Below, piece after piece: positions 1 to 7,975 of a stretch of 23,223 nucleotides of DNA (positions are counted from its first letter, which is position 1; the number at the start of each line of letters is the position of its first letter). The position numbers and the translations under genes are program-made. The notes below the pieces were generated by a model that was not told the DNA's origin, did no database searches, and saw only the letters and a list, made by a program, of their open reading frames with translations. Source of the DNA: Chloroflexota bacterium (GTDB taxonomy: Bacteria; Chloroflexota; Anaerolineae; UBA4142); the NCBI GenBank assembly GCA_023380675.1, contig JAMCRS010000396.1:2310-25532 (forward strand), read 5' to 3'.

Positions 1-575
1 ACGCCGGTCAAGTCGTCTTCGACGGCAAGGACATTACGGGCCTGAGGCCGGACCAGGTTTGCCAGGCCGGCCTGGCGCGCACCTTTCAGGTCGTCCGGCC
101 CTTCAAGGATATCAGCGTGTTCGACAACGTGATGGTCGGCGCCTACAACCGGACGAGCCGCGAGCGCACGGCCCGGGATAAGGCGGAACAAGTCATCGAT
201 TTCCTGGGGATGACGTCGATCGCGCGACAATCGGCCGGGGGCCTGCCCGTTGCCACGCGCAAGCGCCTCGAAATCGCGCGGGCGCTGGCCACTGAGCCCA
301 AGATCATTCTTCTCGACGAAGCCATGTCGGGGCTGCGGCCGACCGAAATGGACGAGACGATCGCGATGGTGCGCCGGGTGAGCCAGACGGGTGTCGCGCT
401 CTTGCTGGTCGAGCACGTGATGAAGGTCATCATGTCGCTCGCCGCGCGAATCGTGGTCGTCCATCACGGCGAAAAACTCGCGGAAGGCAAGCCGGACGAG
501 ATCGTCCGAAACCAAGCGGTGATCGACGCCTACCTGGGGGAGGTCAAGACGAGTGCTGCAAGTCGAGAATCTTGA
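1..575 (+). CDS. livG: Branched-chain-type ABC transporter ATP-binding protein, LivG-like (5' partial)
   Basis: This is the ATPase of a LIV/urea-type (HAAT) ABC importer and would power uptake of an amino acid, amide or ureide at the inner face of the membrane. The frame is open from base 3, so the gene starts before the window. About 190 residues remain of a usual 250 or so, and Walker A is missing. The Q-loop region LARTFQVVRPF is typical of LivG. Walker B is IILLDEAMSG with the catalytic Glu, the H-loop is LLVEH, and the C-terminal VIDAYLG is also LivG-like. The ABC signature is degenerate (GGLPVATRKRLEIA), with Ala where the key Gly is expected. It overlaps livF by 23 bp, which indicates translational coupling. 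Its position ahead of amidohydrolase and allantoinase genes suggests a ureide or related substrate; that is inferred. Confidence 0.88.
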   Translation, partial: AGQVVFDGKDITGLRPDQVCQAGLARTFQVVRPFKDISVFDNVMVGAYNRTSRERTARDKAEQVIDFLGMTSIARQSAGGLPVATRKRLEIARALATEPKIILLDEAMSGLRPTEMDETIAMVRRVSQTGVALLLVEHVMKVIMSLAARIVVVHHGEKLAEGKPDEIVRNQAVIDAYLGEVKTSAASRES

Positions 576-1260
576 AGCCGGCTACGGCGATATGCTGGTG
601 TTGAAAGGCATTTCCCTCGACGTGGCCGAGGGGGAATTCGTTTCCGTCATCGGGGCGAACGGCGCGGGCAAGACCACGCTGCTCAAGTCCATTTCCGGCA
701 CGGTCAAACCGCGCGCCGGACGGGTCAGCTTTATGGGAAGACGGATCGACGGACTGGAGCCGCACCAGATCGTCGCCGCCGGAATCGTCCAGGTGCCGGA
801 AGGCCGGCTGCTGTTTCCTGACATGACGGTCCGCGAGAACCTGGAAATGGGCGGCTACCTGGTCTCCAATCGTGCCGAACTTGCCCGCCGACAGGGCTCG
901 GTGTTCGACCTGTTTCCGATCTTGTCGGAACGTGAAAAACAGGATGCCGGCACTCTTTCCGGCGGCGAACAACAGATGCTCGCCATCGGACGCGCCCTCA
1001 TGGCCTCGCCCAAGCTGATCATGTTCGACGAGCCGTCGCTCGGCCTGGCCCCCAAGCTCGTGCAGTCCATTTGCGACATGGTCGTCCGGATCAACAAAGA
1101 CCTCGGGATATCCGTGCTGCTCGTCGAACAGAACGTGCAGCTCTCGTGCGAGATATCAGACCGAGCATTCGTCGTCGAAAATGGCGAGATCGTTTTGCGC
1201 GCGCCCGGTCCGGAAATGCTGCAGAACGATCACGTGCGTCGCGCCTATCTGGGCCTCTAA
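553..1260 (+). CDS. livF: Branched-chain-type ABC transporter ATP-binding protein, LivF-like
   Basis: This is the second ATPase of the LIV/urea-type importer and would pair with the upstream LivG-like protein. The 235 residues are a normal LivF length. Walker A is GANGAGKT (34-41), the LivF-type Q-loop is IVQVPEGRLLFPDMTV (about 78-93), the intact signature is LSGGEQ (135-140), and Walker B is LIMFDE (155-160) followed by PSLGLAP. The H-loop is LLVEQN, with Gln in place of His as is common in LivF. The GTG start at 553 lies inside the end of livG. No permease or binding-protein genes are visible, so they should lie upstream. The next gene begins 23 bp after the stop behind a strong ribosome-binding site, in keeping with one transcript. 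Confidence 0.9.
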   Translation: MLQVENLEAGYGDMLVLKGISLDVAEGEFVSVIGANGAGKTTLLKSISGTVKPRAGRVSFMGRRIDGLEPHQIVAAGIVQVPEGRLLFPDMTVRENLEMGGYLVSNRAELARRQGSVFDLFPILSEREKQDAGTLSGGEQQMLAIGRALMASPKLIMFDEPSLGLAPKLVQSICDMVVRINKDLGISVLLVEQNVQLSCEISDRAFVVENGEIVLRAPGPEMLQNDHVRRAYLGL

Positions 1261-1283
1261 CCGCGCCGGAAGGAAGGAGCACT

Positions 1284-2030
1284 ATGATCATCGATTCGCA
1301 TACACATATAGACGAGGCCAAGACCTTCGGCTGGATCGACCCGCCGGAAGTATTGCTGCCGTTAATGGACGAGGCCGGCGTGGACAAGGCCATCGTCATG
1401 ACGTACCGCGATGCCACTACGCCGGACGACCCTGCCTTGACGTACGTCGCCGACGGGGTCGCGCGTTATCCGGACCGGTTGATCGGCTACGCTCGGATCC
1501 ACGCCGAATCCCCGCTCGCGCTCGAGACGCTGGACCGCGCCCTGCGGGACTATCGGATGATGGGGATCAAGCTGCACACGGTAAGTTACGTGGGCTTTCC
1601 CTATTTCGGAGGTACGCTGCGCGTGATGCATCGCGCCGCTCTCTACCACGCGCCGGTGCTGTTCCACAGCGGCGATGAACCCTTGGCTTTGCCGGGCGAG
1701 ATCGCGGAAGCGGCGCGTCAGTGTCCCGAGACCCTGGTGATCCTGGGGCACATGGGTGGATACTTTCACGTGGAGGCCGCCATCCGCGTCGCCCAAGCGC
1801 TTCCGAACGTTTTGTTGGACACCTCCGCCATGCCCTACCCGGCCATGATCCGCCGCGCCGTCGAGGCCATCGGGGCCGAGCGAGTGATGTACGCGAGCGA
1901 TGGGCCGGGGTGTGTTCCCATCCTGGAGGTGGAGAAAGTACGACTCGCTGGGTTGTCTGAGAAGGACGAGGCCCTGGTCTTTTCCGGCAACATCCAGCGG
2001 ATCCTGGAGGGGGTGACACATGATATTTGA
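1284..2030 (+). CDS. Amidohydrolase_2 family metal-dependent hydrolase
   Basis: This is a TIM-barrel amidohydrolase (COG2159-like) that would hydrolyse or decarboxylate a small substrate; the substrate cannot be read from sequence. The ATG at 1284 follows a strong AAGGAAGGAG site. The 248 residues carry a full ligand set: HTH at 6-8, Lys96/His98 in GIKLHTV, His128 in FHSGD, His156 in LGHMGG and Asp206 in YASDGP. The C-terminal SGNIQRIL matches the usual end of this family. The next gene overlaps by 11 bp, has exactly the same length, and aligns along its whole length but lacks every ligand, so the two probably work as a catalytic/non-catalytic pair. A role in ureide or amide breakdown is inferred from the operon. 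Confidence 0.82.
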   Translation: MIIDSHTHIDEAKTFGWIDPPEVLLPLMDEAGVDKAIVMTYRDATTPDDPALTYVADGVARYPDRLIGYARIHAESPLALETLDRALRDYRMMGIKLHTVSYVGFPYFGGTLRVMHRAALYHAPVLFHSGDEPLALPGEIAEAARQCPETLVILGHMGGYFHVEAAIRVAQALPNVLLDTSAMPYPAMIRRAVEAIGAERVMYASDGPGCVPILEVEKVRLAGLSEKDEALVFSGNIQRILEGVTHDI

Positions 2031-2766
2031 TTTCCGGGTATTCCTGGGAGAGAGCTTTGACGGGACGCGTCAAACCGCCGACGAGCTCCTCAAGCGGATG
2101 GATTCGCTCGAGATCGACAAGGCGCTGGCCTGTCCGTTCAAGCCGCTCTCATACAACCTCGACCAGGCGAACGCGAGCCTCGCCGCGGCAGTCAAGGCAC
2201 GTCCGGATCGCTTGTTCGGAGCGGCGCGCGTGGATCCTTGGCAGCCCACGGCGGGTGACTCGCTCCGGCGAGCGCTGGACACGCTGGGTGTCCGCGCCCT
2301 TTATCTGAACCCATGGGAAGAGACGTTCCAGTGCGACTTGAAGATTCTGGATCCGCTCATGGCCATCGCTCTGGAACGCCGGGTCCCGCTCCTCATCGCG
2401 AGCGGCTACCCGTGGATGTCCGAGGCCTTGCAGGTTCTGGAGTTGGCGTCACGCTGGCCGAAGGTTCAAATCGTGATGAGCAATGGCGGCCAGATCAACA
2501 TCACGGGACTCGGACAGGCGGACGCAACACTCGCGCTCCGTCATGCGCAGAATCTGTATGTCGATACCGCCGGCGTCTACCGTCAGGATTTTATCGAAGA
2601 GACGGTTGGCGAATTCGGCGGCGAGCGCGTGCTGTTCGGGAGCGGCGCGCCGTACTTCGACCAACGTTACGAAATCAAGCGCGTCCAGCTCGCCAAAGTG
2701 GAAGAATCCGCGCGGCTCTTGATGCAGGCGGACAACGCGCTCCGCTTGCTCGGCCTGGGCAAATGA
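2020..2766 (+). CDS. Amidohydrolase-fold protein without metal ligands (probable pseudoenzyme partner)
   Basis: This 248-residue protein aligns end to end with the preceding amidohydrolase (shared starts MIID/MIFD, RPDRLFGAAR versus YPDRLIGYAR, ERVLFGSG versus ERVMYASD). Every expected metal or catalytic position is changed. HxH at 6-8 is RVF, the KLH motif is YLN (95-97), the His of FHSG is Ala127, the His of LGHMGG is Asn155, and the catalytic Asp of YASDGP is Gly209. The frame is undamaged and the start codon overlaps the upstream stop by 11 bp, so it appears to be maintained. The likely role is a regulatory or structural partner forming a heteromer with the upstream enzyme. An alternative is a metal-independent enzyme. 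Both are inferences. Confidence 0.78.
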   Translation: MIFDFRVFLGESFDGTRQTADELLKRMDSLEIDKALACPFKPLSYNLDQANASLAAAVKARPDRLFGAARVDPWQPTAGDSLRRALDTLGVRALYLNPWEETFQCDLKILDPLMAIALERRVPLLIASGYPWMSEALQVLELASRWPKVQIVMSNGGQINITGLGQADATLALRHAQNLYVDTAGVYRQDFIEETVGEFGGERVLFGSGAPYFDQRYEIKRVQLAKVEESARLLMQADNALRLLGLGK

Positions 2767-2830
2767 CGCACAAGTCGTGCGCCGAAACATCCCAGGTTGA
2801 ACGAGCGCTGCTGAGGCTAACCGTTCGATC

Positions 2831-4237
2831 ATGAAAGCAGATATTTTCCTGGCGAATGCGACGATCGCCACCGACTACGCCGTTTTCTCGGGTGGATTGG
2901 CGATTCGAGACGGCAAGATCGCCGAGGTTGTAGAGGGCGGACAAGTCATAGCTGCCGAGCAAGTCGTCGACCTGTCGGGCAGGCTGCTCATGCCCGGGCT
3001 GGTCGACTCCCACACGCACCTCAACGAGCCGGGTCGCGAGGAATGGGAAGGCTACTACGCCGGGAGCGCGGCCGCCGCTGCCGGCGGAATCACTTCGACC
3101 CTCGAAATGCCCTTCAACGCCCTCCCGCCGACCCGGAGTGTAGCCGCGCTGCGCGTCAAGCGCGAGGCGGTCCGTGACAAATCCGTTATCGACTACGGCC
3201 ATTGGGGCCTGCTCGAACCCAGCAACTATGGCGAACTCGAGGGTATGCACGCCGAGGGAGTGGTCGGCTTCAAAGCGTTCATGTGCGACGCGGGCAGCGA
3301 TTTGCAGATGGTGGACACGTTCGCGCTCTATCAAGGCATGGAGCGGATCGCGAAACTGGGCAACGTCGTTGGAGTGCACGCCGAGGACGACAGCCTGACC
3401 CGCGGGATGATGAATCGTTTGCAGTGCGCCGGGCGCAAGGACGCTTTGGCTTGGGGCGAATCGAGGCCCCCATTGGCCGAACTTGAAGCGATCCAGTGCG
3501 CGATCCTCGCAGCGGCCCACACCGGCGCTCGCCTTCACATCGTCCATGCGACCACGAGCGAGAGCTTTCAAGCCATTCAGCGCGGCCGGGCGGCCGGCGC
3601 AAGGGTTTCGGGCGAAACCTGCCCCCACTACCTCGCTCTGGACGAAGACGATCTCACGCGTTTGGGACCGGTTGCCAAGTGCAGCCCGCCCCTTCGACCG
3701 CGCCGGGTCGTCGAGGACTTGTGGAATCAGGTCTTGAGCGATCGCGTCGACATCATTGCTTCCGACCACTGTCCGTGTCCCCCCGACATGAAGCAAGCCG
3801 GCGCGGAGGACATCTGGCGCGCGTGGGGCGGCATTACCGGAAATCAGACGATGCTGCCGGTATTGCTCACGTTCGGCGTGCATCGACGCGGGCTCTCTCT
3901 CAGCCAATTGGTTCGCATGACCTCGTTGACGCCGGCGCGGACGTACGGTCTGTTCCCTCACAAAGGACACCTGTGGCCGGGCGCCGATGCAGACCTGGTC
4001 GTCGTCGATCCGGAAAAGGAGTGGGTCTATACCTCCGACCAAATTCTCTCGAAGCACAAGTTGAGCCCGTTCGTCGGCACGGCATTCAAGGGCGCCGTCG
4101 AGAAGACCTTTGTGCGCGGGACGCTTGTCTATCAGAACGGCGAAGTAAAGGTCCCTCCCGGCTTCGGGCGTCTGCTCAAACGGGACGCCAGCCGTGAGGT
4201 CAGGTCGCTCCGGGCGCGAGTGGAAGCGCTGGATTGA
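2831..4237 (+). CDS. allB: Allantoinase (cyclic amidohydrolase, dihydroorotase/hydantoinase superfamily)
   Basis: This enzyme is predicted to open the hydantoin ring of allantoin to give allantoate in the cytoplasm. The 468 residues match allantoinase length. Visible binuclear-metal residues are His61 and His63 (DSHTHLNEPGREEWEG), the carbamylated Lys148 (GFKAFM), His183 (GVHAED), His239 (HIVHATTSES) and Asp312 (IASDHCPC). NEPGREEWEG and EMPFNALPPT are allantoinase-like rather than D-hydantoinase-like. The end, GADADLVVVDPEKEW, is the usual composite-domain strand. ATG 2831 is the first sensible start, but the ribosome-binding site is weak (GCTGAGG about 15 bp upstream). The same operon carries AllE and carbamate kinase, which supports ureide catabolism. 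Another cyclic ureide substrate remains possible. Confidence 0.8.
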   Translation: MKADIFLANATIATDYAVFSGGLAIRDGKIAEVVEGGQVIAAEQVVDLSGRLLMPGLVDSHTHLNEPGREEWEGYYAGSAAAAAGGITSTLEMPFNALPPTRSVAALRVKREAVRDKSVIDYGHWGLLEPSNYGELEGMHAEGVVGFKAFMCDAGSDLQMVDTFALYQGMERIAKLGNVVGVHAEDDSLTRGMMNRLQCAGRKDALAWGESRPPLAELEAIQCAILAAAHTGARLHIVHATTSESFQAIQRGRAAGARVSGETCPHYLALDEDDLTRLGPVAKCSPPLRPRRVVEDLWNQVLSDRVDIIASDHCPCPPDMKQAGAEDIWRAWGGITGNQTMLPVLLTFGVHRRGLSLSQLVRMTSLTPARTYGLFPHKGHLWPGADADLVVVDPEKEWVYTSDQILSKHKLSPFVGTAFKGAVEKTFVRGTLVYQNGEVKVPPGFGRLLKRDASREVRSLRARVEALD

Positions 4238-4469
4238 CGCTCGATCGGTGATATGACGGGCTGTACTTTCCGGCGAATCCAGCCCGGCGGCCGATCGTGC
4301 GCCGGCACGCCGTGGTGTCAGACACGCATCGCCCGGTATACGCGGCTCGTCCGGCTCTGTGGCGCACCGTATCATTTTCCCTCGTCGGCCTGGTTGTCCG
4401 CTGACGTTGCTCGGGCCCTGGTCCAGCACTCATTCCCGCATTTTCCTCGCAACCTTCGGGAAGGTCTCC

Positions 4470-5648
4470 ATGCCCAATGACATGATGGCAATCGCGCAAG
4501 CGCTAAAACCTGAACTCGTCGCTCGACGCCGGGACCTCCACCGGCACCCTGAGCTCGGCTTCGAGGAAGAGCGGACCGCCGCCTTGGTGGCTGCGGAACT
4601 ACACGAGCTTGGACTGCAAGTAACCGAAGGAATTGGCAAGACGGGAGTCGTGGGAGTTTTTGTGGGAACACGACCCGGCCCGACGCTTCTCTTGCGCTTC
4701 GATATGGATGCGCTCCCCATCATGGAAGAATCTAAAGCGGAATACACGTCGGTTGTACCTGGAAAAATGCACGCCTGCGGCCACGACGGTCACGTGGCCA
4801 TTGGATTGGCGGTGGCCAAGATCATGTCGGAGCGACGGCGCGAGATGGCCGGCTCGATCAAGTTCGTTTTCCAGCCCGCCGAAGAGGGACAGGGCGGCGC
4901 GGCGGCGATGATCCGGGATGGCGTGCTCGAGGATCCGAGGCCTGACGTCGCGCTGGCGCTGCACTTGTGGAACCAGATGACCGTCGGGTCGGTCGGAGTC
5001 ACACCCGGGCCGATTATGGCGGCTTCCGATCGTTTGACCTGCTCGATCACCGGCTCGGGGGGGCATGGCGCGCTGCCGCATTTGGCGCGCGACCCGGTCG
5101 TGGCAGCGTGCCACATCGTGACTGCGCTGCAAACTGTCATCTCCCGCAACGTCAACCCGCTCGAGACTGCCGTACTGACGATCGGTACTCTGCGCGCCGG
5201 CGACACCTTCAATGCTATACCCGAGCGTGCCGAGCTATCCGGGACCATCCGATCGTTCATGCCGGACGTTCGCGAGACGGCAGCCCAACGCACGCGTGAG
5301 ATCGTCGGCGGCGTCGCGTCGGCGCTGGGTTGCTCGTCCGAGATTTCCATAGAGGAAGTGAACCCGGCGGTCGTGAACGATCCGGCGGTGACAGCCGTGG
5401 TGAAGGAGGCGGCGGAAAAAATCGTGGGCGGCAACAAGGTGCGCTGCGAGCGGATGACGGGCAGCGACGATATGGCTTTCATAATGGAGCACATCCCGGG
5501 CTGTTACTTTCACGTGGGCTCTGCGAATCCGGAATTGGGTTTTCACTGCGCCCATCACAACCCGCGTTTCGACTTTGACGAATCCGCGTTGGTGTTGGCG
5601 ACCGCCCTTATGGCATCGGCGGCCGCTCGATACGTTCTTGGCCGCTAG
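4470..5648 (+). CDS. M20D-family amidohydrolase (HipO/AbgB/aminoacylase-like)
   Basis: This is a di-metal amidohydrolase that would cleave an amide such as an N-acyl or N-carbamoyl amino acid. The 392 residues show RRDLHRHPELGFEE (about 20-33), ligands Cys103 and His105 in MHACGHDGH, the Glu138/Glu139 pair in QPAEEGQGG, His165 in LHLW, and the C-terminal HCAHHNPRFDFDE. These mark clade M20D (hippurate hydrolase, IAA-amino acid hydrolase). They do not match the AllC allantoate amidohydrolase clade, whose GSHxDT-type motif is absent. The open frame extends upstream to 4359, but ATG 4470 follows GGGAAGG at good distance and begins the homology. A 232-bp non-coding gap precedes it, with no convincing promoter seen. 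By position it could supply the missing allantoate-cleaving step; this is speculative. Confidence 0.8.
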   Translation: MPNDMMAIAQALKPELVARRRDLHRHPELGFEEERTAALVAAELHELGLQVTEGIGKTGVVGVFVGTRPGPTLLLRFDMDALPIMEESKAEYTSVVPGKMHACGHDGHVAIGLAVAKIMSERRREMAGSIKFVFQPAEEGQGGAAAMIRDGVLEDPRPDVALALHLWNQMTVGSVGVTPGPIMAASDRLTCSITGSGGHGALPHLARDPVVAACHIVTALQTVISRNVNPLETAVLTIGTLRAGDTFNAIPERAELSGTIRSFMPDVRETAAQRTREIVGGVASALGCSSEISIEEVNPAVVNDPAVTAVVKEAAEKIVGGNKVRCERMTGSDDMAFIMEHIPGCYFHVGSANPELGFHCAHHNPRFDFDESALVLATALMASAAARYVLGR

Positions 5649-5672
5649 GCCGACGACAGGGAGGAGGAACAG

Positions 5673-6725
5673 GTGATTACGGAAGGTCTAAAGGGGCGCG
5701 ACTTTATTACGCTGCGCGATTTCACCAAAGCCGAAATCGAGACGATGCTCCAGGTGGGGCTCCAGCTAAAAGCGGATTCGACAATGCGGCGGCCTCACGA
5801 CGATGTCTTGAGAGGCCGAACTCTGTTCATGCTGTTCTTCAATCCGTCGCTGCGCACCCGGAACAGCTTCGAAACCGGCATATTCCAGCTCGGGGGACAC
5901 GGGAATTTTCTTGTGCCGGAGGCGACGCGCTTGCCGACTTTGGAAGGCGAGGATGTCCCTTACCAATCGGAGCGGATATCCGACGTGGCGCGCGTTCTCT
6001 CGCGAATGGGCGATTGCATCGCCATCCGCATCCTCGGCGATAAGGTCGGCTGGGTGTACGACAAGGGTTTGCGCATCATCCGCGAGTTCGCCAAATGGTC
6101 GGACAAGCCGGTCATTAACATGGAGGACAACATCTACCACCCCTGTCAAGGGATGGCCGACGTGATGACGTTGCGCGAGCTCTTTGGAAACGATCTGCAC
6201 GGACGCAAGCTGGCCGTGTCCTGGACCTTTTCGCCGAGCGTAAAAAAACCCATCGCGCCGCACCACGATTTCATGTACGCGGCAAGCTTTTTCGGCCCAA
6301 ACATCGTCTTCGCGCATCCGCCCGAAATGAGGATCGACCCGGAGATTCAAGCGGCGATCCAAACGAACGTCCAGGCGAACGGAGGAACCTTCACCACGGT
6401 CGATTGCATGGACGACGCATGCGAGAACGCGGACGTCGTGTACGCCAAGAACTATGTATGCCTCGACCTGCTGCCGCCCTGCACCAAAGAACCGCAACAG
6501 GACGAAATGGCAAAGCTGTTCTCCAAGTACAAGGACTGGATCGCCGACGAAAGACGCATGGGGCTCGCCAAGCCGGACGCGCGTTACATGCACTGCCTTC
6601 CCTGCGAACGCGGCTACGAGGTGACGGACGCGGTCCTCGACGGGAAATGGGGAGTGACAGCCTTCGACGAAGCCGAAAATCGGCTGCACGCCCAGAACGG
6701 CGTTATGGCGTGCATAATCCCATAA
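5673..6725 (+). CDS. Carbamoyltransferase of the knotted YgeW/acetylornithine type
   Basis: This is an aspartate/ornithine carbamoyltransferase-family enzyme. Beside carbamate kinase it probably runs in the catabolic direction, moving a carbamoyl group from a ureido compound to phosphate. The 350 residues show the carbamoyl-phosphate motif as FFNPSLRTR (55-63), with Leu in place of the usual Thr of STRTR; HPCQ at 156-159; and HCLP at 307-310 followed by CERGYEVTD. The segment GRKLAVSWTFSPSVKKP (about 177-193) and the following FAHPPEM resemble the knotted YgeW and N-acetylornithine clade rather than classical OTC. The GTG start at 5673 follows a strong GGGAGGAGG. The amino substrate is unknown; oxamate, a ureidoglycine derivative or a diamino acid are candidates only. 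Confidence 0.8.
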   Translation: MITEGLKGRDFITLRDFTKAEIETMLQVGLQLKADSTMRRPHDDVLRGRTLFMLFFNPSLRTRNSFETGIFQLGGHGNFLVPEATRLPTLEGEDVPYQSERISDVARVLSRMGDCIAIRILGDKVGWVYDKGLRIIREFAKWSDKPVINMEDNIYHPCQGMADVMTLRELFGNDLHGRKLAVSWTFSPSVKKPIAPHHDFMYAASFFGPNIVFAHPPEMRIDPEIQAAIQTNVQANGGTFTTVDCMDDACENADVVYAKNYVCLDLLPPCTKEPQQDEMAKLFSKYKDWIADERRMGLAKPDARYMHCLPCERGYEVTDAVLDGKWGVTAFDEAENRLHAQNGVMACIIP

Positions 6726-6742
6726 AACATAGGAGGGGCGCG

Positions 6743-7906
6743 ATGAACGCAAAGCGCGTGGGCATCATCGGCGGAGGAATTGTCGGCACCGCACTGGCAT
6801 ACCACCTAACAGAATATGAGAATGTAGAGGTTACGCTCTTTGACAAAGACCAGATCGGGTCTGGCACGACTGCCAAATCGGCGGGGACCGTTTGTCTGTT
6901 CGACGACTCGGTGAGCCACGAGTTCTGGCCGGTCCGCCTGCTTGGCTTTCGTTCGTACTGCGCGATGGAGCAGGAGGAAAAAGGGTCCGCCGGGTTTGCC
7001 AACGTGGGCACGCTCGTGGTCGCGACCGACGAAAAGGTCCAGCAGTTCGTGAAACAGGGAATCGCCCTCGCTACGGCCACCGGCTATTGCGCCGAATGGA
7101 TCGAGGACCCGGATCGAATTCGAGCGATCGTCCCCGACCTCGCCACGGAGGGCATTCTGGGCGCGGGCTGGACTGCAGACGATGGGTACTTTGATGCGCC
7201 TCTCGCGGCCAACACGTTCGCCCGCAAGGCGCGGCAAAAGGGCGCCAAGATCCACACGTATACAAAGGTCGAAAAAGTGACGCTCGCGGGCGGCCGCGTG
7301 ACCGGCGTGGACACGAGCGCGGGACATTTTGAACTTGACGTCGTCGTGAATGCGACCGGCCCGTGGGCGCGCTTTACCGGACGAATGGTTGACCTCGAGC
7401 TGCCGCTGTGGCACACCAAAGCCGAAGCGTTCTTTTTGGTTCCGCCAAGCAAAAAGCTCAGCTATCGTTTCCCCGTGCTCAAATACCCAACCTTTTACGC
7501 CCGGCCCGATCACGACAACATCTTTATCTGCAAGGCACATCTGACAATGGACTTGAACGACCCGATGCATGCGGGCATTTGGGACCCCGATGCGCTTGCG
7601 CCCCGCGGCGGAACCGACCAGTACTTTCTGGATTTCATCTTTGGAGAGTTGGAGAAATTCGCGCCGGGGCTCTTGGACACTCAGGCTTCATTCTCCTGGC
7701 TGGGCTATCGAGCCGAACCGCCGGATTTCCTGCCGATCCTGGGCGAGTCGGGCGTGGACGGTTATCTCCTGGCCGTGGGGTTTGGCGGGAACGGCGTGAT
7801 CGAGGGTCCGATGGCAGGACGCGATCTGGCTCGCTATATCGCGACGGGCGACAAGTCCTGGCTGCTGGACAGACTAGCCTTCGACCGGTTCAAGAGTCGA
7901 AACTAG
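6743..7906 (+). CDS. DAO-family FAD-dependent oxidoreductase
   Basis: This flavoprotein oxidase or dehydrogenase belongs to the glycine/D-amino-acid/sarcosine oxidase family and would oxidise an amine or 2-hydroxy acid. The ATG at 6743 follows AGGAGGGG. The 387 residues start with the dinucleotide-binding GGGIVG (10-15), with an acidic residue at the end of the second strand (FDKD, Asp34), then GSGTTAKSAG (about 39-48), VVNATGPWA in the middle, and a C-terminal GFGGNGVIEGPMAGRDLARYI, which closes the FAD site. It sits between a carbamoyltransferase and AllE. It is therefore one of two candidates for the step that turns ureidoglycolate (or a glycine-like product) into an oxo compound, the other being the KARI-like protein at 8829. 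Substrate assignment is inference. Confidence 0.82.
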   Translation: MNAKRVGIIGGGIVGTALAYHLTEYENVEVTLFDKDQIGSGTTAKSAGTVCLFDDSVSHEFWPVRLLGFRSYCAMEQEEKGSAGFANVGTLVVATDEKVQQFVKQGIALATATGYCAEWIEDPDRIRAIVPDLATEGILGAGWTADDGYFDAPLAANTFARKARQKGAKIHTYTKVEKVTLAGGRVTGVDTSAGHFELDVVVNATGPWARFTGRMVDLELPLWHTKAEAFFLVPPSKKLSYRFPVLKYPTFYARPDHDNIFICKAHLTMDLNDPMHAGIWDPDALAPRGGTDQYFLDFIFGELEKFAPGLLDTQASFSWLGYRAEPPDFLPILGESGVDGYLLAVGFGGNGVIEGPMAGRDLARYIATGDKSWLLDRLAFDRFKSRN

Positions 7907-7975
7907 GCCCGCGGTCTCGGACGACAGCTGCAAGAGGCCGCAGCATAGACTGACTAGACCTTATCGGAGCGGGAC

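Noticed and set aside
2675..4429. A 584-codon open frame on the minus strand opposite the allantoinase gene
   Set aside because: It is antisense to a gene with complete catalytic motifs; its translation is rich in Arg, Gly and Ala without recognisable motifs, as expected for the shadow of a GC-rich gene.
4238..4469. Possible internal promoter in the 232-bp gap before the M20D gene
   Set aside because: TTG-rich spots are present but no pair of -35 and -10 elements at reasonable spacing could be defended.
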